Shown here: piece by piece, positions 1-5,214 of the stretch
Numbering within the stretch: the first letter of the stretch is position 1
Layout of the letters: every line of letters begins with the position of its first letter
From: Acidobacteriaceae bacterium
GTDB lineage: Bacteria > Acidobacteriota > Terriglobia > Terriglobales > Acidobacteriaceae
DNA length: 7,286 nucleotides
NCBI GenBank assembly: GCA_003167305.1
Contig: PMTP01000175.1
Coordinates: 17,111 to 24,396, forward strand
Direction of reading: 5' to 3'
Position numbers and translations under genes: made by a program
The notes under the pieces: model-generated
Told to the model about the DNA's origin: nothing
Seen by the model: only the letters and a program-made list of their open reading frames with translations
The model's database searches: none

Positions 1-714
1 CAGTACGAACGAAGTTCGGGAATTCTTATGGGAAGTGCAAGCATAACATTGGCGGCATCAGCGACTTCCATCGACCGGTCGATGGTCGAGCAGATCGTTC
101 GCCAGGTAGCTCTGGAATACCTTGGACGCGGCAAGAACACGCCGACGCTCACTGTGCAGGCCTCCTCGCGGCATATGCACGTCAGCCGCGAAGACATGGA
201 CGTGCTCTTCGGACCGGGATCGGAGCTGACCTTTGATCGCCCGCTCTATCAGGAAGGTAACTTCGCGGCCAGGGAAACAGTGACCATCGTCGGGCCGCGC
301 AGCCGGTTGATTTCCAACCTCCGCATCCTCGGCCCATTTCGCAAGCTGTCGCAGATCGAACTGGCCTTCACCGACGCGATCATGCTCGGCTTCACGGATA
401 TTCCCGTGCGGCTATCCGGCGACATCGCGGGCACGCCGGGCGCCATCGTCATCGGACCCAAGGGCGTTGTCGAACTCAAGGAGGGCCTGATCCGCGCCGC
501 GATTCACGTGCATATGAATCCAACCGAGGCCGCGCACTTCGGCGTGACGAAGGGCGACCGCATGAAGCTGCGCATCGGCGGAGAGGCGGGCGTGACCTTC
601 AACAACGTGCACGTCCGCATCGATGCCGCGTCGCGCCTCAATGTTCACATGGACACCGACGAGGCCAACGCGTGCGGTATGCATCTCACCAAGGACATTG
701 AACTTTTCAAGTAA
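1..714 (+). CDS. pduL: PduL-type phosphate acyltransferase (phosphotransacylase), start uncertain, possibly 5'-partial
   Basis: PduL moves the acyl group between CoA and phosphate, regenerating CoA inside a metabolosome and yielding an acyl-phosphate (probably lactoyl-phosphate here). Numbered from the ATG at 28 (228 aa), the family signatures are clear. SSRHMHVS carries the zinc-binding His49/His51. Arg105 and Glu111 in GPFRKLSQIE match the phosphate-binding Arg and metal-ligand Glu. The second metal site is His160/His162 in AAIHVHM plus His207 in LNVHMDTDEANA. Residues 16-34 (DRSMVEQIVRQVALEYLGR) form an amphipathic helix before the first PduL domain, as expected for an encapsulation peptide. 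The product is probably lumenal. The ATG at 28 has no convincing Shine-Dalgarno and the frame has no stop back to base 1, so the true start may lie outside the window. The first shell gene follows after 24 bases, so this is probably the promoter-proximal part visible of a longer operon. Function is very secure; the start is not. Confidence 0.95.
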   Translation, partial: QYERSSGILMGSASITLAASATSIDRSMVEQIVRQVALEYLGRGKNTPTLTVQASSRHMHVSREDMDVLFGPGSELTFDRPLYQEGNFAARETVTIVGPRSRLISNLRILGPFRKLSQIELAFTDAIMLGFTDIPVRLSGDIAGTPGAIVIGPKGVVELKEGLIRAAIHVHMNPTEAAHFGVTKGDRMKLRIGGEAGVTFNNVHVRIDAASRLNVHMDTDEANACGMHLTKDIELFK

Positions 715-738
715 CAACCCACAGAAGAGAGGGAAGCG

Positions 739-1014
739 ATGAAGCAAGCGCTGGGAATGATCGAGACGAAGGGCCTGGTGGCGCTGTTTGAAGCGACCGA
801 TGCCATGCTCAAGTCAGCAAACGTGACGTTCGCCGGTTGGCAGTCCGTAGGTTCCGGACTGGTGACCGCCTTCGTTGAAGGGGACGTGGCCGCAGTGAAA
901 GCCGCCACGGACGCGGGCGCTGAAGCAGCATCCAGAATCGGCGAGGTGATCAGCGTTCAGGTGATCTCTCGCCCCCACGACGAACTGCCGTCATTTGTCC
1001 AACCGGCGAAGTAA
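739..1014 (+). CDS. BMC-H hexameric microcompartment shell protein, copy 1
   Basis: Single-domain BMC (Pfam BMC fold) protein of 91 aa, the usual size for PduA/CcmK-type shell hexamers that tile the flat facets. The N-terminus [20 protein letters not shown], the interface lysine in AMLKSANV, the pore loop VGSG (Gly38-Ser39-Gly40), [14 protein letters not shown] and the C-terminal [11 protein letters not shown] are all canonical. The GSG pore is like PduA, which admits small polar metabolites. A purine-rich AGAGAGGGAAG ribosome site precedes the ATG. It sits 24 bases after pduL and 14 bases before copy 2, within one operon. Its first 32 coding bases of the signature region are almost identical to copy 3, indicating a recent duplication or gene conversion. 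It could not reasonably be anything else; which shell role it plays relative to the other two copies is not visible. Confidence 0.97.
   Translation: MKQALGMIETKGLVALFEATDAMLKSANVTFAGWQSVGSGLVTAFVEGDVAAVKAATDAGAEAASRIGEVISVQVISRPHDELPSFVQPAK
754..785 (+). repeat. Near-identical DNA segment shared by BMC-H copies 1 and 3
   Basis: Bases 754-785 in copy 1 match bases 1338-1369 in copy 3 with one mismatch (G765 versus A1349, a silent third-position change), including a perfect 20-base run at 766-785/1350-1369. It encodes [11 protein letters not shown]. The same region of copy 2 is less similar at the DNA level. This indicates a recent duplication or gene conversion between copies 1 and 3. Confidence 0.85.
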
Positions 1015-1028
1015 CGGAGGAGACCCAG

Positions 1029-1298
1029 ATGAGTGAAGCAATCGGATTGATCGAAACCAGGGGCCTCGTCGGACTCGTCGAGGCGTGTGACGCGATGGTG
1101 AAAGCCGCCAGCGTAGAGCTTGTAAAGACCGTGCAGATCGGCGGCGGATATGTGACGGCAATCGTGCGCGGAGATGTAGGCAGTGTGCGCGCCGCCGTGG
1201 ACGCGGGCGCAGCCGCGGCCAAGTCTGTGGGAGAGCTTGTCTCCTCGCACGTGATTGCGCGTCCCCATGATGCGCTCGTCGAAAGCTTTTTGAACTAA
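1029..1298 (+). CDS. BMC-H hexameric microcompartment shell protein, copy 2 (divergent pore)
   Basis: BMC-H shell protein of 89 aa with the standard fold markers: [20 protein letters not shown], the interface lysine in [26 protein letters not shown] and VIARPHDAL. It is the most different of the three tandem copies. The loop before the pore reads [13 protein letters not shown], so the pore tripeptide is Gly38-Gly39-Gly40 followed by Tyr41, and the usual Gly-Trp/Tyr before the pore is replaced by Lys34-Thr35. It also has Cys20 where the others have Thr. This suggests a hexamer with different permeability from copies 1 and 3, or one that forms mixed hexamers with them (inference). A strong GGAGGAG ribosome site ends 6 bases before the ATG, so translation should be high, as expected for a facet protein. 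Confidence 0.97.
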   Translation: MSEAIGLIETRGLVGLVEACDAMVKAASVELVKTVQIGGGYVTAIVRGDVGSVRAAVDAGAAAAKSVGELVSSHVIARPHDALVESFLN

Positions 1299-1319
1299 CA
1301 AGGAATCAGGAGAACGCAA

Positions 1320-1592
1320 ATGGCCAATGAAGCGATTGGAATGATCGAAACGAAGGGCCTGGTGGCGCTCGTCCAGGCGACAGACGCAATGCTGAAGGCT
1401 GCCAGCGTGGAGTTCGTCGGCTGGAACAAGATCGGCAGCGGTCTGTGCTCCGTTTTTGTCCAGGGAGACGTAGGCTCGGTTCGCGCCGCGGTGGATGCCG
1501 GAGCTAGCGCTGCCCGCGCCGCCGGCGAAGTGCAAAGCGTGCACGTGATCGCGCGCCCGCACAGCACGCTCGCAACCGTATTGCCAAAATAG
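1320..1592 (+). CDS. BMC-H hexameric microcompartment shell protein, copy 3
   Basis: BMC-H shell protein of 90 aa. [20 protein letters not shown], the interface lysine in AMLKAASV, a pore loop NKIGSGLCS (Gly39-Ser40-Gly41, with Cys43 just after it), [20 protein letters not shown] and [11 protein letters not shown] are classical. The ending TVLPK closely resembles the PduA C-terminus. An AGGAGA ribosome site lies 6 bases before the ATG. It is the last hexamer gene and is followed by a perfect stem-loop before the first pentamer gene. It shares a 32-base near-identity with copy 1 (see the repeat entry), so copies 1 and 3 are the close pair and copy 2 the outlier. It forms hexameric facet tiles; specificity of the pore is unknown. 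Confidence 0.97.
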   Translation: MANEAIGMIETKGLVALVQATDAMLKAASVEFVGWNKIGSGLCSVFVQGDVGSVRAAVDAGASAARAAGEVQSVHVIARPHSTLATVLPK

Positions 1593-1598
1593 CTGCAA

Positions 1599-1620
1599 GC
1601 GGCAGACGCGAGTCTGCCGC
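1599..1620 (+). promoter_or_regulatory. Perfect 9-bp stem-loop with GCGA (GNRA) tetraloop at the BMC-H / BMC-P boundary
   Basis: GCGGCAGAC (1599-1607) and GTCTGCCGC (1612-1620) are exact reverse complements around the loop GCGA, a GNRA tetraloop closed by a C-G pair. It lies in the 48-base gap between the last hexamer gene and the first pentamer gene, 6 bases after the stop codon of copy 3. No T-run follows, so it is not a classical intrinsic terminator. The BMC-P ribosome site GAGGTGAG (1628-1635) starts 7 bases after it. A role as an mRNA stabiliser, processing site or partial attenuator that sets the shell-protein ratio is inference. Confidence 0.75.
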
Positions 1621-1640
1621 AACGCGCGAGGTGAGCCGTT

Positions 1641-1937
1641 ATGTTCATAGCCAAAGTGATCGGCAATGTTGTCGCCACCCAGAAGAACGAAAAGTTCTGC
1701 GGGATGAAGCTGCTGCTGATTCAGCCCTACATCAGCAAGGACGGAGCGCTGCAAATCTCGGGCAGCTCCGTGGTTGCGGTGGACAGCGTTGGAGCGGGCG
1801 TGGGCGAGTGCGTCTTGTTCACGCAGGGCAGTTCGGCTCGCCTGACGCCAGCCACAAAAGATGCGCCGGTCGACGCCGTGATCGTAGGCATCGTCGATGT
1901 CGTCGAGGTCGAAGGTAAAGTTTTGGAGAAGCCGTAA
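1641..1937 (+). CDS. BMC-P pentameric vertex protein (EutN/CcmL family), copy 1
   Basis: Vertex protein of 98 aa that forms pentamers capping the corners of the icosahedral shell. The N-terminus MFIAKVIGNVVATQKNEKF followed by CGMKLLLIQPY, the central VVAVDSVGAGVGECVLFTQGSSAR and the ending DAVIVGIVDVVEV are the complete EutN/CcmL signature; this is the most canonical of the three paralogues. A GAGGTGAG ribosome site ends 5 bases before the ATG. Its stop codon TAA is directly followed by the ATG of the aldehyde dehydrogenase (TAAATG), so the two are probably translationally coupled. Only about 60 copies are needed per shell, against thousands of hexamer subunits, which makes the hairpin just upstream interesting. 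Confidence 0.96.
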   Translation: MFIAKVIGNVVATQKNEKFCGMKLLLIQPYISKDGALQISGSSVVAVDSVGAGVGECVLFTQGSSARLTPATKDAPVDAVIVGIVDVVEVEGKVLEKP

Positions 1938-3389
1938 ATGCAGATTCAAGAGCAAGTGATAGCGGAGATCGCCAAGGAAGTTGTGGCGCGACTTCGCATC
2001 CAGATGCAACTGCCGGCCAAACCCGCTGCAACTGCGCCGGCCCATGCCGCGCACGACGGAGTCTTCTCCACCGTGGATGAGGCCGTCAACGCAGCCTTCG
2101 AGGCGCAAATCAAAGTGGCGGCCATGAGCCTGGAAGATCGCGGGCGCATGATCGAGATCGTTCGCCGCATCTGCAATGATCGCCGCGAGGAACTGGGCCG
2201 CATGGAGCTTGAGGAGACCAAGGTTGGCCGTCTCGATCATAAAATTCTGAAGCTGACGAATATGCGTTTTGTGCAAGGCGTTGAAGCAATGCGCGCGAGC
2301 GGCAGCAGCGCGCGTAGCGACTCGACCGGCTTGTGCATCATCGAACGCGCGCCCTGGGGCGTCATCGGCATGATGCTGCCGGTCACACATTCGGTGCCGA
2401 CGATGGCCGCTAACGCCATCAATATTCTTGCCGCCGGCAACACCGCGGTCTTCGGCCCGCACCCCTCGGGCGCGCGTGTGGCGCAATACGCACTGCAACT
2501 CTTCAATCGCGAGATCGAGCGTGAACTGGGCGTGGCCAATGTTCTCACCACCATCATCGAGCCCAGCATTGAGGCCGCTAAGCAGATTTTCAATCACCCC
2601 AAGATCGCGCTGCTCTGTGTTACCGGCGGACCAGTTGTTGTGCAGGCCGCCAGCAAATCCGGCAAGCGCGTGATTGCCGCCGGTCCGGGCAATCCTCCGG
2701 TGGTGGTGGACGAGACCGCTGATCTGGATCGCGCCGCCAGATGCATCATTGAAGGCGCTGCCTTTGACAACAACCTGCTGTGCATCGGCGAAAAGGAAAT
2801 CTTTGCGGTCGCATCGGTCGCGGACAAGTTCATCGAAGCGATGCGCCGCGCGGGCGCCTATCAGTTGGATGCAGCCGCGATAGAGCGCCTCACCAAGGCC
2901 GCCTTCACCTTCGATGGCGATGGCAAAGGCTGCGCGAGAGCGCACGTGAAGAAGGATTTCGTCGGCAAGGATGTTGCCGTTCTCGCGGCGGCGGCCGGGG
3001 TTCGTGCGCCAGCCGGCACGCAACTTCTCTTTGGAGAAACGAATGAGGATCATCCCTTCGTCGTCGAAGAGCAGATGATGCCTTTCATTCCGGTGGTGCG
3101 CGTGCGCGATGTGGACGCGGGCATTGCCGCATCGGTCAAGGCGGAACACGGCTACCGGCACACGGCCATCATTCACACGCAGAATGTTGAAACCGCAACC
3201 CGCATGGCGCGCGCGATGAATACCACGCTCTTCATTCACAACGCCGCATCGCCGGCCTCGCTGGGTGTTGGCGGTCCGGGTTATTTCAGTCACAGCATTG
3301 CCACCCCAACCGGCGAAGGCATCACCACTCCGCTCACCTTCACGCGCGAGCGGCAGATGGTCGTCGGCAACGCACTGCGGATTGTATAG
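1938..3389 (+). CDS. pduP: CoA-acylating (propionaldehyde/lactaldehyde-type) aldehyde dehydrogenase, PduP/EutE family
   Basis: Oxidises an aldehyde to acyl-CoA with NAD+ and free CoA inside the microcompartment; with the linked aldolase the substrate is probably lactaldehyde. The 483-aa length is usual for the family. The nucleophile is Cys282 in AFDNNLLCIGEKEIF, the PduP/EutE form of the active site. VIERAPWGVIGMM-like sequence near 134-146, NAINILAAGNTAVFGPHP (159-176) and VTGGPVVVQAA (228-238) mark the NAD-binding part, with GPGNPPVVVDETADLD after it. Residues 2-19 (QIQEQVIAEIAKEVVARL) form an amphipathic helix, then a Pro/Ala linker (about 25-40), the layout of an N-terminal encapsulation peptide. 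The ribosome site GGAGAAG ends 6 bases before the ATG and the start abuts the preceding stop. Aldehyde specificity cannot be read from sequence; acetaldehyde or propionaldehyde remain possible. The gene ends before the large gap at 3390-3515. Confidence 0.96.
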   Translation: MQIQEQVIAEIAKEVVARLRIQMQLPAKPAATAPAHAAHDGVFSTVDEAVNAAFEAQIKVAAMSLEDRGRMIEIVRRICNDRREELGRMELEETKVGRLDHKILKLTNMRFVQGVEAMRASGSSARSDSTGLCIIERAPWGVIGMMLPVTHSVPTMAANAINILAAGNTAVFGPHPSGARVAQYALQLFNREIERELGVANVLTTIIEPSIEAAKQIFNHPKIALLCVTGGPVVVQAASKSGKRVIAAGPGNPPVVVDETADLDRAARCIIEGAAFDNNLLCIGEKEIFAVASVADKFIEAMRRAGAYQLDAAAIERLTKAAFTFDGDGKGCARAHVKKDFVGKDVAVLAAAAGVRAPAGTQLLFGETNEDHPFVVEEQMMPFIPVVRVRDVDAGIAASVKAEHGYRHTAIIHTQNVETATRMARAMNTTLFIHNAASPASLGVGGPGYFSHSIATPTGEGITTPLTFTRERQMVVGNALRIV

Positions 3390-3432
3390 CGAATCTTGTT
3401 GTGTTGCTGTTTTGAAAAAGCACGACTGGTAG

Positions 3433-3453
3433 GTCGGGGTTTTTCACCCCGAC
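3433..3453 (+). other. 8-bp perfect hairpin downstream of pduP
   Basis: GTCGGGGT (3433-3440) pairs exactly with ACCCCGAC (3446-3453) around the loop TTTTC. It lies 43 bases after the pduP stop codon. No T-run follows on the + strand, so it is more likely an mRNA 3'-end stabiliser, a partial barrier or part of a repeat than a strong terminator. Confidence 0.6.
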
Positions 3454-3466
3454 AAGCAAATGCAGC

Positions 3467-3490
3467 AAAAAAATCCGGGGCTTTAGCCCC
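3467..3490 (-). terminator. Terminator-like hairpin plus T-tract reading on the - strand
   Basis: GGGGC (3477-3481) and GCCCC (3486-3490) form a short stem with loop TTTA. Read on the - strand the stem is followed by GGA and then seven T (complement of A 3467-3473), the layout of a weak intrinsic terminator facing leftward. On the + strand there is no T-run after the stem. The 5-bp stem is short, and no - strand gene ends here, so it may be only a property of the repeat. Confidence 0.3.
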
Positions 3491-3518
3491 TGAGGAAAAG
3501 TCGGTTTAGCCGAATATG
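3491..3518 (+). promoter_or_regulatory. Displaced ribosome binding site of BMC-P copy 2, separated by a small hairpin
   Basis: The best Shine-Dalgarno match (TGAGGA, 3491-3496) is 19 bases before ATG 3516, too far for normal use. TCGG (3501-3504) and CCGA (3510-3513) can pair with loop TTTAG; if that 4-bp stem forms, the remaining spacing shrinks to about 6 bases. The stem is weak, so this is a suggestion only; low translation of this vertex protein is the simpler reading. Confidence 0.35.
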
Positions 3519-3794
3519 TTCTTAGCGCGCATTGGCGGCACCGTAGTTGCGGCAGTGAAGCATCCGACGCTGGAGGGCTGCCGCTTCTTGCTTGCGCAAC
3601 GGCTTGAAGCCGGCGGCAGCGCGGCAGCGGAGCCGATCGTGGTGGTGGATTGGCAGGGCGCGGCCAGCGGCTCGACGGTGATGGTTTCCACCGATGGCGA
3701 TATTGCGCGGATGAGACTGGGCAACACAACGCCGGCGCGCATGGTTGTGGTGGGAATTGTGGACGAAGTGCGGACGCGCGGAGGTGGAGCATGA
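3516..3794 (+). CDS. BMC-P pentameric vertex protein (EutN/CcmL family), copy 2 (divergent)
   Basis: BMC-P family protein of 92 aa. MFLARIGGTVVAAVKHPTLE and the LL-Q strand (FLLAQRLE), PIVVVDWQGAASGSTVMVST and the C-terminal ARMVVVGIVDEV are the family landmarks. The section after the central strand (DGDIARMRLGNTTP) departs from the usual GSSAR-type loop of copy 1, and the N-terminal loop is Ala/Gly-rich. It is therefore a diverged paralogue, perhaps one of several vertex types mixed in the shell. An in-frame stop lies at 3507-3509, so ATG 3516 is the only sensible start. Its ribosome site is odd: the nearest good match, TGAGGA (3491-3496), ends 19 bases upstream with a small hairpin between. 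Its last four bases overlap the start of copy 3 (ATGA), implying coupled translation. Confidence 0.9.
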   Translation: MFLARIGGTVVAAVKHPTLEGCRFLLAQRLEAGGSAAAEPIVVVDWQGAASGSTVMVSTDGDIARMRLGNTTPARMVVVGIVDEVRTRGGGA

Positions 3795-4090
3795 GACTGG
3801 GAATCGTTCGCGGCCACGTCGTTCTCCAGCCGGCGGTTGCAGCCTATCGCGGCAAGACACTCGTTGTGCTGGAGCCGGTCACGATGGAGAACCTGAACGC
3901 AAGCAATGGATTGGGCGGCGGCAAGGCGCTAGTCGCCGTCGACGAGCTGGGCGCGGCCAAGGGCCAGATGGTGGCCTTCACCGAAGGCCGCGAGGCTGCC
4001 AATCCATTCTGGCCCAATGCCGTGCCGGTGGATGCGTATTGTTCGCTGATCGTCGATTCGATCGATATTCATTCGCGGAAAGTTTTTTGA
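3791..4090 (+). CDS. BMC-P pentameric vertex protein (EutN/CcmL family), copy 3
   Basis: Third vertex-protein paralogue, 99 aa from ATG 3791. The start is chosen because GGAGGTGGAG lies just before it and the family N-terminus begins there (MRLGIVRGHVVLQPAVAAYR, then GKTLVVLEPV); the same frame is open further left but that part is only a shadow of copy 2. ALVAVDELGAAKGQMVAFTEGREAA and the ending VDAYCSLIVDSIDI fit the EutN/CcmL barrel. It has an Asn/Gly-rich loop (NASNGLGGGK) and an inserted NPFWPN segment not present in copies 1 and 2, so it differs at the pentamer surface. It overlaps copy 2 by four bases and is followed 17 bases later by the aldolase. Three distinct BMC-P genes are a feature shared with PVM-type loci. 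Confidence 0.93.
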   Translation: MRLGIVRGHVVLQPAVAAYRGKTLVVLEPVTMENLNASNGLGGGKALVAVDELGAAKGQMVAFTEGREAANPFWPNAVPVDAYCSLIVDSIDIHSRKVF

Positions 4091-4107
4091 GAATCCGAGG
4101 TGTGGAC

Positions 4108-5214
4108 GTGAAGAACGAAAAAAGTCTTGATATTTCCGATAAGAAGCTGCTCGCGATGCGCGATGCGCAGAGCGCACTAGCGGCAGGCGCAAGCCGTGTG
4201 CTGATCTCAGAGAAATGCGTTGTGACGCCTTCAGCGCGCGACTTCCTCGCCCAGCACAATATCGCTCTGGCAACGAATGGAAAAGCAAGCGCCGCATCGC
4301 ATAGAACTCCCAAAGAAGCACCGGCAACAAGCGCCTACGGCAACAGTGGCGCGACACCGAGCCGCGGCGCCGCGAATTCCAAATTGTTTTTCACCCCGGA
4401 AGCCGAGGCCATCAAGAGGGAGATTTGCGCGGTGGGGCGCAAGCTCTGGATGCGCCAGTTTGTTGACGGCAATGGCGGCAACATCTCCTATCGCATCGGT
4501 CCCAATGAAGTCATCTGCACGCCCACGCTGGTGAGCAAGTACGACCTGACCCCCGAAGACTTGAGCATGGTCGATCTGGAAGGAAATCAGATTGCTGGAA
4601 GCATGCCGCGCACCAGCGAAATCTTCCTGCATCTGGAAATCTATAAAGCGGTGCAGGAGGCCAAGGCCTGCGTCCACTGCCATCCGCCTCATGCCACTGC
4701 CTACGCGATCACGGGAAAGGTTCCACCGAACCTGGTCATTCCGGAGTTCGAAGTCTTCATCGGCAAGGTGGCCATCTCTCCCTATGAAACGCCGGGCACG
4801 GCGGAGTTTGCCCAGACAGTTCTGCCCTACGTCAAGACACACAACACGGTGCTGCTCGCCAATCATGGAATCATCTGCTGGGCAGACACCGTCACGCACG
4901 CCGAGTGGTACGCCGAAGTGCTGGAAACCTACTGCTGGACACTGATGCTGGCCGCGCAACTGGGCGTCCCCATCTCTTACATCTCCGAACAGAAAGGCGC
5001 CGACCTGCTGGCCATCAAGAAGAAGCTGGGATTGCCCGACATCCGCTTCGACACGTCAAGGATGAAGGAGTGCCAGCTCTCCGATCTTGAAGTGCCGGGA
5101 TCGATTGCGCTCACGCCGAGCCCCTGCGACGGCAACACCGGCAAACCTGCGGAAGCGGATCTGGAGATACTGGTGAAGTCGGTCACCGATGCGGTGATGG
5201 CACTTTGCAATTGA
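4108..5214 (+). CDS. Class II zinc aldolase (fuculose/rhamnulose-1-phosphate type) with extra N-terminal module and C-terminal targeting-like helix
   Basis: Probably cleaves L-fuculose- or L-rhamnulose-1-phosphate to DHAP and L-lactaldehyde, feeding PduP. Start: GTG 4108, because GAGGTG (4097-4102) ends 5 bases before it; TTG 4087 and GTG 4102 are less likely. The product is 368 aa, well above the roughly 215-aa FucA. Residues 1-58 are an additional module with CVVTPSARDFLAQHNI, resembling the TPxAR motif near the N-termini of EutQ and EutT. Residues 59-92 are an Ala/Ser/Thr/Gly/Pro-rich linker. The aldolase core spans about 93-310: GNGGNISYRI, catalytic Glu171 in RTSEIFLHLEIY, zinc ligands His190 and His192 in CVHCHPPHATAYA, and His253 in LLANHGIICW. 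After a Pro/Gly linker (337-348) the protein ends in an amphipathic helix ADLEILVKSVTDAVMALC, typical of encapsulation peptides. Last gene of the visible operon. Exact sugar phosphate not determinable from sequence. Confidence 0.92.
   Translation: MKNEKSLDISDKKLLAMRDAQSALAAGASRVLISEKCVVTPSARDFLAQHNIALATNGKASAASHRTPKEAPATSAYGNSGATPSRGAANSKLFFTPEAEAIKREICAVGRKLWMRQFVDGNGGNISYRIGPNEVICTPTLVSKYDLTPEDLSMVDLEGNQIAGSMPRTSEIFLHLEIYKAVQEAKACVHCHPPHATAYAITGKVPPNLVIPEFEVFIGKVAISPYETPGTAEFAQTVLPYVKTHNTVLLANHGIICWADTVTHAEWYAEVLETYCWTLMLAAQLGVPISYISEQKGADLLAIKKKLGLPDIRFDTSRMKECQLSDLEVPGSIALTPSPCDGNTGKPAEADLEILVKSVTDAVMALCN

Larger units (their letters stand above)
3390..3515. repeat. Intra-operon gap carrying tandem GC-rich hairpins (probable dispersed intergenic repeat)
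   Basis: The 126 bases between pduP and the second BMC-P gene hold no gene. Three hairpins follow one another: an 8-bp stem at 3433-3453, a GGGGC/GCCCC stem at 3477-3490 and a weak TCGG/CCGA stem at 3501-3513. An A7 tract (3467-3473) sits before the second. All other gaps in the operon are 48 bases or less, so this looks like inserted or expanded DNA. The GGGGCTTTAGCCCC type of core is one I associate with short dispersed repeats in acidobacterial genomes, but copy number elsewhere in this genome cannot be seen. I find no convincing promoter in it. Confidence 0.55.

Noticed and set aside
957..3293. Very long open frame on the - strand (778 codons) opposite three shell genes and pduP
   Set aside because: It runs antisense across four well supported genes and part of a fifth and their gaps. 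Its product is rich in His, Arg, Ala and Gly with no domain I recognise, as expected for the complement of GC-rich coding DNA.
3395..3450. Possible internal promoter after pduP (TTGTTG and TTGAAA words)
   Set aside because: No -10-like element at a suitable distance from either word; the gap is better explained by hairpin repeats.
3650..3790. Upstream extension of BMC-P copy 3 to an ATG at 3650
   Set aside because: The added 47 residues have no family similarity and overlap BMC-P copy 2; ATG 3791 has a strong ribosome site and begins the conserved domain.
3745..4107. Upstream extension of the aldolase frame to an ATG at 3745
   Set aside because: The extra part overlaps both BMC-P genes in another frame and reads as Arg/Gly-rich shadow sequence; GTG 4108 has a properly spaced GAGGTG.
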